From positions 1,302,001 to 1,366,000 of the forward strand of contig CAVVOX010000002.1 of the NCBI GenBank assembly GCA_963749875.1: DNA of 64,000 nucleotides, given 5' to 3'. The DNA is from JAHQVI01 sp963749875 (GTDB taxonomy: Bacteria > Pseudomonadota > Alphaproteobacteria > Rhizobiales > Rhodomicrobiaceae). How positions within the stretch are numbered: position 1 is the first letter of the stretch; each line of letters starts with the position of its first letter. The notes under the pieces were generated by a model. It was given only the letters and a program-made list of their open reading frames with translations. It had not been told where the DNA came from and did not search any database. The position numbers and the translations under genes were made by a program. This document shows positions 8,981-17,041 of this stretch, piece by piece.

Positions 8981-9643
8981 ATTAGCAAGGTCAAACGCGA
9001 TCGCGAAAGCAGCATAGCGCGCATCCTCGATGCCGCCACGATCGAATTTGCGCAGAACGGCTTTGGCGGCGCGCGGGTGGATAACATCGCAACCCGGGCG
9101 CAGGTCAATAAGCAGATGCTCTACCACTATTTCGGCAATAAGGAAGATCTCTATCTGGCGGTGCTGGAAGCCGGCTATGCGAAGATCCGGTCGCATGAAC
9201 GCGAGCTGGATCTTGCCGTCTCCGACCCCATCGAAGCGGTGAGAAAGCTCGTCCGCTACACCTTTCACTATTTTCAGGAAAATCCAGAATTCATCCGTCT
9301 TCTGAACGATGAAAACCTCTACGGCGCGCAGCACATACAGAATTCGGAGCGCATCAAATCCATGCATTCGCCGCTGATCTCGGAGATCTCGCAGATCCTG
9401 GAACGCGGACATGCGGCGGGCGTCATACGCGGCGGCGTCGATCCGGTACAGCTCTACATCACCATTGCAGCCGTCAGCTACTTCTATCTCTCGAACATGG
9501 CGACGCTGAGCGTGATCTTCGACAGGGATCTCCGTGCGCCGGATGCTCAACAAAAACGCCTCGCGCATATTGAAGATGTGATCGTCGATTATTTGCGGAC
9601 GCCGGCCTCGGCAAAAAAGACGCCGAAGATCTCCGCGAAATAG
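8981..9643 (+). CDS. TetR-family regulator with an apparent ATT start codon
   Basis: The frame encodes a TetR repressor: HTH in residues 10-55 (AATIEFAQNGFGGARVDNIA, then QMLYHYFGNKEDLY) and a helical ligand domain. The coding frame is open from 8921, but it has no ATG, GTG or TTG until GTG 9077, which would remove helix 1 and part of the HTH. A strong AAGGAG (8967-8972) lies eight bases before an ATT at 8981, giving an N-terminus ISKVKRDRES typical of the family. ATT initiation, as in infC, is therefore the best reading; a mutated ATG is the alternative. It lies between two operons that share an operator and probably represses both. Confidence 0.7.
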   Translation: MSKVKRDRESSIARILDAATIEFAQNGFGGARVDNIATRAQVNKQMLYHYFGNKEDLYLAVLEAGYAKIRSHERELDLAVSDPIEAVRKLVRYTFHYFQENPEFIRLLNDENLYGAQHIQNSERIKSMHSPLISEISQILERGHAAGVIRGGVDPVQLYITIAAVSYFYLSNMATLSVIFDRDLRAPDAQQKRLAHIEDVIVDYLRTPASAKKTPKISAK

Positions 9644-9695
9644 GCGAGCCGGAGATTCTGCTTGACGCAGACTGGGTCTTACGACATCCTTAACT

Positions 9696-9707
9696 AACCA
9701 GTTGGTT
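9696..9707. promoter_or_regulatory. Putative TetR-type operator before the Tct transporter operon
   Basis: AACCAGTTGGTT is a near-palindrome (AACCA-nn-TGGTT) lying 43 bases before the receptor start and 52 bases after the regulator stop. It differs at one base from the site before the isomerase operon at 3487-3498. Two near-identical sites in front of the two operons flanking a TetR gene make a local regulon likely. Confidence 0.55.
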
Positions 9708-9750
9708 GGATATAGATAAAAATCGACATATCAGGGAGGGTTGACCAAGG

Positions 9751-10764
9751 ATGAAGCGTATATTCGGAGTTCTATCAGCGATCGCTATCGCTGCGATGAC
9801 GATGACGGCGCCGTCCATTGCGGCGGAATGGAAGCCGGAGAAACCCATTCGTATCATTGTCCCCTGGGGGGCTGGCGGCTCGACGGATCAGCTCGCTCGC
9901 ACGCTGCAGGGCGAGCTGGAAAAGGCGCTTGGCGCAACCGTCGTCGTCATTAATCAGCCGGGAGGCGCCGGGGCCGTCGGCACGAAAGCGGCCTGGGACG
10001 CCGAACGCGACGGCTATACATGGACGGCCGGGGCCGCCTGGGATCTGGGCAGCTACCCCGTCACCGGGGCGCTGGATGCGAAAATCCAGGATTGGCATCT
10101 TTATCTGGCGACCGCGAATTACATGATCCTCTCGGTCCATCCGGACTCGCCCTATCAATCCGTTGCGGGACTGAAAAAGGCGATGAACGAGAACCCCAGC
10201 AAGGTCACGATCGCCACTGGCGGCATCAATTCCTCGGGCGGCATGGCGGCTGAACTTCTGAAAGCGGCGACCGGCGGCGATTATAAGATGATCACCTATG
10301 ACGGCGGCGCTCCGGCCGTGCAGGCTGCGGTCGCGCATGAGACCGAGGCGACGACCCAGCTGATCGCCGAACAATATGAAATGCTTCGCGCAGGCAAGTT
10401 GAAGCCGCTGGCGGCTTTCACACCGGATGATGTCGAAATCGAAGGTGTGGGAACGATCCCCTCGATCACCAAGGCGCTGCCGAACGCCAACACATCCTAT
10501 GTTCTGTTCGGTATCTGGGCTCCGAAGGGCATCCCGCAGGAGGTCGTCGATACGATGAACAAGGTGTGGGACGAGACCATCGCCAATTCCGAAGCGCTGA
10601 AGAAATATGCGGCGTCGAAGGCACAGGCCGTGAAGGTCATGCGCGGCGAGGAAGCGGCGAAGGCCGGTTTGCAATCGACGCAGATCATGGCGTGGCAGCT
10701 TTATGCCGGCGGCAAGGCGCAGAATAAGCCGGATGAGGTTGGCATTCCTCCGCTGTCGAAATAG
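9751..10764 (+). CDS. tctC: Tripartite tricarboxylate transporter receptor (TctC/Bug family)
   Basis: The 337-residue exported receptor has a signal peptide (residues 1-25, ending IAAEW) and the Bug-family opening IRIIVPWGAGGSTDQLART, followed by GALGATVVVINQPGGAG-type sequence that binds the ligand carboxylate. Bug receptors capture carboxylic acids or related anions in the periplasm for the TctA/TctB membrane pair encoded directly downstream. The start is preceded by GGGAGGG. Because it shares an operator with the isomerase/dehydrogenase operon, the ligand is probably a sugar acid that feeds that pathway. Confidence 0.9.
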   Translation: MKRIFGVLSAIAIAAMTMTAPSIAAEWKPEKPIRIIVPWGAGGSTDQLARTLQGELEKALGATVVVINQPGGAGAVGTKAAWDAERDGYTWTAGAAWDLGSYPVTGALDAKIQDWHLYLATANYMILSVHPDSPYQSVAGLKKAMNENPSKVTIATGGINSSGGMAAELLKAATGGDYKMITYDGGAPAVQAAVAHETEATTQLIAEQYEMLRAGKLKPLAAFTPDDVEIEGVGTIPSITKALPNANTSYVLFGIWAPKGIPQEVVDTMNKVWDETIANSEALKKYAASKAQAVKVMRGEEAAKAGLQSTQIMAWQLYAGGKAQNKPDEVGIPPLSK

Positions 10765-10818
10765 GATCGAAAGAGCGGCCGCAATGGCCGCTCCGACCAC
10801 CGATGCTGGAGTGAGGCC

Positions 10819-11445
10819 GTGAGCCGTACCCGGATGCCGCGGGCCGACTTCTTCACCGGCCTTATTCTTTTCGTTCTCGGTATTGGCATGACGGTGGGCG
10901 GCACGATGCTGCCCGGCCCTGAAGAGGTGTCCTATATCGAAGTGGGGGGCGAGCCGGGAAAGCTGCCCATCGTGCTGGGAACCATTATTGTGCTCCTTGC
11001 CTTCATCCTCATTTTCCGGGCGGTGAAGGTGGACGGGCTTCGCCTCGGCAATGTTGCGGAGGGAAGCGAGAGCAGCGTGGACCGCATTGCCATGATGCGC
11101 GGGGGACTGACCGCGCTGGGTTGCAGCGTTTATGCCGTCGGGCTCATCAGCAGGAAAATCGGCTCCTGGCACATCCCTTACGAACTGGCGACATTCGCCT
11201 TTCTCTTTCTTTTCGTCCTCGCTTTCGAATGGCCGGCCGCGCAGGAGAGCGCAAGGCGGCATAGAGGATTTCTCGACCGCCTTCTGCCGGGAGCGGGGCG
11301 CGGCTTGGACAGCCTGTTCATGCCCGTGTCTCCCTCGCGACGGGCGCAGATCTGGCTGGTGATCAATGCGGCGCTTTACGCAGCGCTATTGACTGCCGGC
11401 GTCACCTATCTCTTCGAGACGCAGTTTCTCGTAACATTGCCATGA
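10819..11445 (+). CDS. tctB: Tripartite tricarboxylate transporter small subunit (TctB)
   Basis: The 208-residue membrane protein has about four hydrophobic segments: residues 10-28, LPIVLGTIIVLLAFILIF, a stretch around GWLHIPYELATFAFLFLF-like sequence, and the C-terminal INAALYAALLTAGVTYLF. This matches the small integral subunit of Tct transporters. Translation starts at a GTG with GGAGTGAGG upstream. It lies between the receptor and the large permease, in the standard gene order. The loop around residues 145-165 is longer than I would expect for the family. Confidence 0.8.
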   Translation: MSRTRMPRADFFTGLILFVLGIGMTVGGTMLPGPEEVSYIEVGGEPGKLPIVLGTIIVLLAFILIFRAVKVDGLRLGNVAEGSESSVDRIAMMRGGLTALGCSVYAVGLISRKIGSWHIPYELATFAFLFLFVLAFEWPAAQESARRHRGFLDRLLPGAGRGLDSLFMPVSPSRRAQIWLVINAALYAALLTAGVTYLFETQFLVTLP

Positions 11446-11464
11446 CCGTGAAGGCCCGATCCCG

Positions 11465-13060
11465 ATGGAGATGATTGGCGACCTTTTCAGCCATCTGGCC
11501 GATACGGGCGGGCTCGTGCTTGCGGCGATGGCGCAACTCGCCACTCCTCAAATGCTGTTCAATGTCGTGGCAGGCACGCTGCTTGGCATTGCGATCGGCA
11601 TATTGCCGGGCCTGACCGCGACGATGGGCGTCGCCCTGCTGACGACGCTCACCTACCGCATGTCGCCGGATAACGCGCTGATGATCCTTATCTGTCTTTA
11701 TGTCGGCGCAATCTATGGCGGCAGCCGGAGCGCGATCCTGTTGAACATCCCCGGCACCCCCGCGAATGCGGCAACGACGGTGGATGGCTATCCGCTCGCC
11801 AAGGCGGGCAAGGCCGGACCGGCCATGGGTACGGCGACGACCGGGTCCTTTCTCGGCACTGTCATCGGCATGTTCTTCCTCGCCACGCTCGCGCCGCTCC
11901 TTGCCGATTACGCGCTGCAATTTCAGACGCATGAATTTTTCTGGCTGGGCATTTTCGGCATCATCATTTCCGGCCAGCTCACCGCCATAGACGACCCGCT
12001 GAAAGGCTGGCTCGCCGGCTTTCTCGGTCTGGGCGTGGCGATGATCGGCCAGGAAAAGCTTTATATGACCGACCGCTTTACCTTCGGTTTCACCGAGATG
12101 CAGGCGGGCATCAACCTGATCCCGGCCATGGTCGGCGCCTTCGGTTTCTCCGAAGTCATTTCCGTCATGTATAGCCGGCGCGCCGAAATAGTGCAGACGA
12201 CCACACGCCTTCGCGACGTGATCCCCAATCCGCAGGAGGTTCTTCGCTACTGGCGCACCATAGGCCGCTCGGGCGTGCTCGGCACGTTGATCGGCGTGAT
12301 CCCCGGCGTTGGGGAGGATATTGGCGCATGGGTCTCTTATGCGGCGGCGCGCCGGGCATCCAAGGAGAAGGAGAAATTCGGCAAAGGCTCGGTCGAAGGG
12401 CTCATGGCAGCCGAGACCGGCAATAGCGCCGCACCGCCAGGCGCTCTCATTCCCGTGCTGACGCTCGGCATTCCCGGCTCGGCTCCGGCGGCCGTGTTGC
12501 TGGCGGCTATGATTCTGCACGGCATCCGCCCCGGCCCCATGATCATGGTCGAGTTGCCCGGCTTTATCTATCAGGTGGTGGTGATGATGCTGTTCGCCGC
12601 CTTAGCGATTCTGATCCTCGGCATCGCTCTCACTCCGCTTTTGCTGAAAATCCTCTCCGTCCCGCGCGAGCGGCTCATGCCGGTCATCTTTGTTCTGTGC
12701 GTCATCGGCAGCTATGCGATCGGGCAGCGCATGTTCGATGTGTGGGTGATGGTGGCTTTCGGCATTGGCGGTTTCATCCTGCGGCAGATGAATTATCCGA
12801 TGGCGCCTCTGGTTCTCGGGATCGTATTGGGCGATATTGTCGATAACAGCTTCCGCCGCTCCTGGGTCATCCATGACGGCCATTTCACTTTCTATTTCAC
12901 CCGGCCCATTTGCGTCGTGCTTATGGCGCTCTGCCTGTTGACCATTTTGATGAGTTTCGGCCTCACGCGCCGTATGCTGAATACCTTATGGAGCGCAACG
13001 ATCGGCAGGCTCATGAATGGGCTTTGGCGGGCGCTGGGACGGCAAAAGGAGACGTCATGA
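11465..13060 (+). CDS. tctA: Tripartite tricarboxylate transporter large permease (TctA)
   Basis: The 531-residue protein is the multi-spanning Tct permease, with about 12 hydrophobic segments. Family motifs include ILPGLTATMGVALLTTL near residue 45, YGGSRSAILLNIPGTPA near 85 (a substrate-path motif), GLGVAMIGQEKLYMTDRF near 185 and LTLGIPGSAPAAVLLAAM near 335. It moves the receptor-bound anion inward, driven by an ion gradient. Its stop overlaps the cupin start (ATGA), tying the cupin protein to the transporter operon. Confidence 0.9.
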   Translation: MEMIGDLFSHLADTGGLVLAAMAQLATPQMLFNVVAGTLLGIAIGILPGLTATMGVALLTTLTYRMSPDNALMILICLYVGAIYGGSRSAILLNIPGTPANAATTVDGYPLAKAGKAGPAMGTATTGSFLGTVIGMFFLATLAPLLADYALQFQTHEFFWLGIFGIIISGQLTAIDDPLKGWLAGFLGLGVAMIGQEKLYMTDRFTFGFTEMQAGINLIPAMVGAFGFSEVISVMYSRRAEIVQTTTRLRDVIPNPQEVLRYWRTIGRSGVLGTLIGVIPGVGEDIGAWVSYAAARRASKEKEKFGKGSVEGLMAAETGNSAAPPGALIPVLTLGIPGSAPAAVLLAAMILHGIRPGPMIMVELPGFIYQVVVMMLFAALAILILGIALTPLLLKILSVPRERLMPVIFVLCVIGSYAIGQRMFDVWVMVAFGIGGFILRQMNYPMAPLVLGIVLGDIVDNSFRRSWVIHDGHFTFYFTRPICVVLMALCLLTILMSFGLTRRMLNTLWSATIGRLMNGLWRALGRQKETS

Positions 13061-13725
13061 GCACTGGTCTTATCGGCGGGGTAGGGCTCACCCATTTGCG
13101 CGTCTATGATCAAAAGCCGGGACCGGACGGGATTCATGCTGGCTGCGCCCATGTCCATGCCTTCACATCGGAGGCCTATTTCGGCCTATCCGGGCGCGGC
13201 GCATTGGAGCTGCACCATCCTGAAACCGGCTATCGGCGCGTTCCGGTCACCAAGGGCGTTTTCGTGCAGGTCCCGCCCGGCGTGCTGCATCGTTCCGTCA
13301 GTGAGGATGCGCTGGAAGTGCTGGTGATCATGGATCATCAGGGGCTGGCCGAGCGCGGCGATGCCCGGATTTATTTTGGCTCCGACGCCGATGCCGATCC
13401 GGCGCGTTATGAGGCCTTGCGCGCCTTAGTCACCGGCGGCCTCGAAGGTGCGCTCAAACGGCGCGATGCCTCCGCCGAGGCTTATGCGCGGCTAGACGCT
13501 CTGCGCCGTTCGGACGATGCCGCCTATCGCGCCGAACTCCGCCGGTTCTCCGATTTGCATCGAAGCAATGTCTCGCATCTTGCCGAGGATCTGGAAGGCG
13601 ACAAACCCAGCGCGGTTTCCTTGCTTTCTTCAGGAGCGATCAGTGTAACCAGCCTTGACGAAGCGCCCGTCATTCACGGCATGTGCGGGCTGCTGCGGCA
13701 AATCACGGTCAAGGGCGCGGCGTGA
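13057..13725 (+). CDS. Cupin-domain protein in the transporter operon
   Basis: The 222-residue protein has a single cupin domain over residues 30-115. Candidate metal ligands are in GCAHVHAFTSEAYF and QVPPGVLHRSV, with EVLVIMDHQGLAER closing the barrel. The C-terminal third is helical and charged. I chose the ATG at 13057, which overlaps the TctA stop, over a longer frame running inside tctA. Cupins of this kind are sugar isomerases, dioxygenases or binding proteins; with this transporter it may act on or sense the imported compound. The exact activity is not recognised. Confidence 0.7.
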   Translation: MSTGLIGGVGLTHLRVYDQKPGPDGIHAGCAHVHAFTSEAYFGLSGRGALELHHPETGYRRVPVTKGVFVQVPPGVLHRSVSEDALEVLVIMDHQGLAERGDARIYFGSDADADPARYEALRALVTGGLEGALKRRDASAEAYARLDALRRSDDAAYRAELRRFSDLHRSNVSHLAEDLEGDKPSAVSLLSSGAISVTSLDEAPVIHGMCGLLRQITVKGAA

Positions 13726-13760
13726 CAGGCCCGAACGCGATCTGCGCCGATCCCCCGCCG

Positions 13761-14516
13761 CTACACCCAACCGCCATCGACGATGTAGCTCTGATTGGTG
13801 CAGGCGCCGGCCTCGTCCGAGGCGAAGAACAGCACCGCCTTCGCCACATCCTCCGGCATCAGCTTGCGTTTCAGGCATTGCCGCTGCATCAGTTCGGCCT
13901 CGCTTTCCGGCGTCAGCCAGAGATCGATCTGGCGCTGAGTCATGATCCAGCCCGGGACGACGGTATTGACGCGAATATTGGCGGGTCCCAGATCGCGGGC
14001 AAGCGAGCGGGTGAGGCCCTGAACCGCTGACTTCGCCGTCGTGTAACACGGCATGCCGCCCTGACCGATCATCCAGCTGACCGACCCAATATTCACGATT
14101 GCGCCGCCGCCGGCCTCGCGCATGCCCGGCGCCACGGCCTGCGCGGCGAAGAACTGGTGCTTGAGATTGGTGGCCATGCGCTCGTCCCAATATTCCGGCG
14201 TGACGGTGTCCATATCGTGCCGGTCGTCGCGCGCGGCATTGTTGACGAGAATGGTGATCGGCCCGAAACGTGTGCTGACGGCGCTGATTGCGCTGCGCAG
14301 TGCGGCAATGTCGCGAAGGTCGCAGGCCTCGAAGGCGACGCGATCCGCCTCGAATTCTGAGGCAAGCTTGGCCCCGCCCTCGACATCGATATCGAGAAAC
14401 CCGACCCGCGCGCCCTGTCCGGCAAAGGCGCGGACGATCGCTTCGCCGATGCCGGACGCGCCGCCCGTGACCAGTACGGTGCGGTCTTTGAGACTGGGGT
14501 AAATCGCGCTTGTCAT
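13761..14516 (-). CDS. SDR-family oxidoreductase
   Basis: This 251-residue short-chain dehydrogenase/reductase has the NAD(P)-binding TGGASGIGEAIV (residues 16-27), the NNAARD motif near 90, the catalytic Ser in NIGSVSW, and YTTAKSAV with the Tyr-Lys pair near residue 157. The C-terminus CTNQSYIVDGGWV is typical of classical SDRs. GGAGGAAGC precedes the ATG at 14516, which I prefer to the 100-residue extension of the frame. It converges on the cupin gene and is probably cotranscribed with the upstream ROK gene. It could be a sugar or sugar-alcohol dehydrogenase for the pathways on either side. Confidence 0.85.
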   Translation of the reverse strand: MTSAIYPSLKDRTVLVTGGASGIGEAIVRAFAGQGARVGFLDIDVEGGAKLASEFEADRVAFEACDLRDIAALRSAISAVSTRFGPITILVNNAARDDRHDMDTVTPEYWDERMATNLKHQFFAAQAVAPGMREAGGGAIVNIGSVSWMIGQGGMPCYTTAKSAVQGLTRSLARDLGPANIRVNTVVPGWIMTQRQIDLWLTPESEAELMQRQCLKRKLMPEDVAKAVLFFASDEAGACTNQSYIVDGGWV

Positions 14517-14619
14517 GCTTCCTCCTGCGGCCCGGCCGAGAGAGCGCCGGATGCTGCGTTTAATTCGGGGCCCGAAATAAATTAGCACAGCGCCTGAGCA
14601 TGCAACAACCGAAAGCCCC

Positions 14620-15870
14620 TCATGTGCCGGAAAGCCGCCATTGGGATCCGTCCCCCGCATCGGCAAACTCCCCATCAAGCGCCAGCAGCGCGCGGATGAC
14701 ACAGCCCTGTTGCACGAGCGGATGGTCGTCGCGGAGATAGTCGATCGTGACGCCGAACGCGGCGGCGTCCGGCCGGTCGCCGGAGTTGCGGACGGCGATG
14801 GACTGACCGATCGCATCCTGGAGACTGCGGCTAAGCAAATCGCCCGTTACGGTTCCGCTGCCGATCAGCGCGACGGGGAATGGATCGAGAAGCGCATAAA
14901 CGGAGGCGAGGCCCGTGCCGATGGCGCGTCCTGCCGCGTCGATCGCGGCGCGCGCATCCTTGTCGCCGGAGCGGGCGGCCTCGACGATGCCCGCGATCTC
15001 ACCCGGCGCAACCGAAGCGGCCGGCGGCGAGGTCTCGTCCTGACCATTTGCGCGCCGCTTTATGGCATAGTCTCCCGCATAGGCTTCGATGCAGCCCCGG
15101 CTGCCGCAACGGCACAAGGCGCCATCGGGACTGTGAATCATATGGCCGAATTCGAAGCCGGAGGTGCGGGTGCCGGTGACCGGCGCGCCGCGCAGGAACA
15201 GCCCCATGCCGACGCCATGGGCGAACAGGATCGCCGCGAAGTTCGCGCCATAGCGGTCCGGCTCGTTCCAGTTCAGCGCATGCGCCATCAGATCGCAGTC
15301 GTTGCAGACGCGGACCGGCACGCTGAATTCGGATTCGAGCCAGCTCTGGATGGGCAGGTTGCGCTGCCTCATGATCGGAGACCAGAGCATCGTCGTACCG
15401 CCCACATCGGTGACGCCCTGCACGCCGATCGCGATCCCGCGGAGCGCCGCCGCCATGCCCGACTTCGCAAGAGCACCGCTCATGCACTGGAGCAGCGCCT
15501 TGCGCAGCGCGGCGGCGCTCGCCTTGTGCGTGTCGATCTTCAGCGCGGTTTCGGCGAGCGGCGCGCCCGCATAATCGACGATCGCAGCCGATACGGCGTT
15601 GAGCTGAAAATTCATTGTCCCGACGATGCCGGCCTCGGGATTGACGCACAGATCGGTCGTGGGACGGCCGCGGATGCCGGCCGCCATATCGGGGCGTGAC
15701 CGATCGATAAGCACGCCTTCGGAGTTCAGATCGGACGTGATGGCGGAGACGGTCGCCGCGCTCAATCCGGTGCGCTCGCAAATATCCCGGCGTGAAATCG
15801 GCCCCTGACGTCGGATGGCGGCGAGGATGCGGCGGCGATTGCCCCTTCGCACGTCATCGGAGCGGGTCAT
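14620..15870 (-). CDS. ROK-family transcriptional repressor (XylR/NagC type)
   Basis: The 416-residue protein has an N-terminal winged helix (RRILAAIRRQGPISRRDICE, then GLSAATVSAITSDL) and a ROK domain with nucleotide-fold sequence and the zinc-site cysteines in LCRCGSRGCIEAYAG near residue 255. ROK repressors respond to sugars. The likely start is the ATG at 15870 (MTRSDDVRRGNR); a 30-codon extension is possible. It is divergent from a xylose-transporter remnant, and the space between holds a perfect T-run/A-run palindrome of the kind ROK repressors bind. It probably controlled the pentose operon whose remains lie at 16108-17020. Confidence 0.85.
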   Translation of the reverse strand: MTRSDDVRRGNRRRILAAIRRQGPISRRDICERTGLSAATVSAITSDLNSEGVLIDRSRPDMAAGIRGRPTTDLCVNPEAGIVGTMNFQLNAVSAAIVDYAGAPLAETALKIDTHKASAAALRKALLQCMSGALAKSGMAAALRGIAIGVQGVTDVGGTTMLWSPIMRQRNLPIQSWLESEFSVPVRVCNDCDLMAHALNWNEPDRYGANFAAILFAHGVGMGLFLRGAPVTGTRTSGFEFGHMIHSPDGALCRCGSRGCIEAYAGDYAIKRRANGQDETSPPAASVAPGEIAGIVEAARSGDKDARAAIDAAGRAIGTGLASVYALLDPFPVALIGSGTVTGDLLSRSLQDAIGQSIAVRNSGDRPDAAAFGVTIDYLRDDHPLVQQGCVIRALLALDGEFADAGDGSQWRLSGT

Positions 15871-16021
15871 TGCTCCCGGCACTTCGTCTTTCTCCGTCAA
15901 TTCGGCTCTTCCCGATCGGCCTAACACGATGGGGAAAAACAGAAATTCAAGCCGGCGCACGAGTCGCCTCTAAAGGTTAGCGAGACGCAGCTTGACACGC
16001 CAACCGCTTTCTATCACCTTA

Positions 16022-16044
16022 TTTTTTTTGAGCCTCAAAAAAAA
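16022..16044. promoter_or_regulatory. Putative ROK repressor operator (perfect palindrome)
   Basis: Eleven-base arms TTTTTTTTGAG (16022-16032) and CTCAAAAAAAA (16034-16044) surround a single C. ROK repressors such as Mlc, NagC and XylR bind AT-rich palindromes with T runs and A runs. A TTGACA at 15992-15997 could be the -35 element of the rightward promoter, placing the palindrome over or just after the -10 region. Repression of the xylF remnant promoter and autoregulation of the ROK gene are both plausible. Confidence 0.55.
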
Positions 16045-16107
16045 GCGCCCGGCACTGACCGAGGTGGCATGTGCCCGGGTGCGAGCGGCACAATGGGAGG
16101 AAGTAGA

Positions 16108-16329
16108 ATGAAACGGTTTATGGGCGCACTCCTTGCGGGTGCAGTTTCCGCAGTCGCATTTGCCGGTCAAGGGCTTGCCGAAGGCAAGGTGATCGGCGTG
16201 TCGTGGTCCAATTTCCAGGAAGAGCGCTGGAAGACCGACGAGTCCGCCATGAAAGCGGCGATTGAGGCCAATGGCGACAGATATGTCTCGGCCGATGCGC
16301 AGGCTTCCGCCGCCAAGCAGCTTTCCTGA
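16108..16329 (+). pseudogene. xylF: 5' remnant of a xylose-type ABC substrate-binding protein gene
   Basis: A good ribosome site (GGGAGGAAG) and ATG lead into a signal peptide (ALLAGAVSAVAFAGQGLAEG) and the start of a XylF-like mature protein (KVIGVSWSNFQEERWKTDE, then [14 protein letters not shown]). After about 73 codons the homology ends abruptly and the next bases belong to the end of an ABC ATPase gene. A full receptor has about 340 residues, so nearly 80 percent is missing. The lesion is a deletion that also removed most of the ATPase gene. The ROK operator and promoter upstream are still in place. Confidence 0.8.
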
Positions 16330-16508
16330 TCAGTCACGATATTCACGACGTCTTCGACCTCGCCGACCGTGTCACGGTGATGAAGAACGGTCAGATCGTC
16401 GGCTCCGTTCGGACAAGCGAGGTGACCAAGGACGAGGTTCTGGGCATGATCATTCTCGGCAAATGCCCGCCGGCCGCGCAGGCTGGTCCGGGCGCGGTCG
16501 CAGTCTGA
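16326..16508 (+). pseudogene. xylG: 3' remnant of a sugar ABC transporter ATP-binding protein gene
   Basis: From 16326 the frame reads [20 protein letters not shown] and then [18 protein letters not shown], which is the H-loop region and C-terminus of a XylG/RbsA-type ATPase, ending at TGA 16506. The Walker A, signature and Walker B segments are all absent. It begins at the same base where the xylF remnant stops, in another frame, so one deletion joined the start of the receptor gene to the end of the ATPase gene. No permease remains between them. Confidence 0.8.
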
Positions 16509-16526
16509 GCTGTGGCGATCGCCTGC

Positions 16527-17020
16527 GACGACTACAAGGCGTAGATCGACGACGACACTCTCGATATAGATCAAACATGCGTTATGGTCCTCAAGAACCG
16601 CGGTTCGAAGGGATATTCGGGATGGGGGAGGTCGGCAATATGTGGCTGCCGCCCAAGGTGCTGAAAAAGGGCGTGACCGACATGGTGCGGATTTCCGACG
16701 CGCGCATGTCCGACACGGCCAATGGAACCGTGATCCTTCACGTCTCGCCGGAGGCCGCAGCAGGCGGGCCGCGGACCGGCGATATGATCGAACTGGATTT
16801 CGAAGCGCGCAGGCTTCATCTCGACATTTCCGACGAGGAGCTGGCCGGGCGGCTCACGCAATGGACGCCTGCGCCCGATCAGCCCCAATCCAGCTACGCT
16901 TGGCTGCATCAGCAGCATGTCGAAGGGGCAGATACCGGCGCGGATCTCGATTTCCTCAAGGGCTGCCGCGGCGCGCCGTTTGGCAAGGAGTTCTCATTGA
17001 TGGCCAGCGCATCACCGTAG
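16527..17020 (+). pseudogene. 3' remnant of an IlvD/Edd-family sugar-acid dehydratase gene
   Basis: The fragment corresponds to the C-terminal fourth of an IlvD/Edd-family dehydratase: VMVLKNRGSKGYSG, then GEVGNMWLPPKVLKKGVTDM, VRISDARMSDTANG and SPEAAAGGP. It is clearly decayed. An in-frame TAG lies at 16542-16544, one base is missing near 16620 (the GYSG/MGEV junction changes frame), and codons between AAAGGP and RTGDMIEL are lost. Members of this family dehydrate xylonate, arabinonate or galactonate, so its loss would interrupt the nonphosphorylative route served by the dgoK/dgoA genes downstream. Confidence 0.8.
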
Positions 17021-17041
17021 ACCCGTTCCAAGAGTGAGGCT

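Noticed and set aside
8189..9568. Minus-strand frame of 459 codons opposite the isomerase and TetR genes
   Set aside because: Shadow of real genes on the plus strand; composition is Arg/His-rich without domains.
9775..11262. Minus-strand frame of 495 codons opposite the Tct receptor and small subunit
   Set aside because: Antisense to clear TctC and TctB genes, no recognisable domains.
16262..17020. A 252-residue protein covering the dehydratase fragment
   Set aside because: Only the second half matches the IlvD family; the first half is out-of-frame DNA of the ATPase remnant and of the dehydratase itself.
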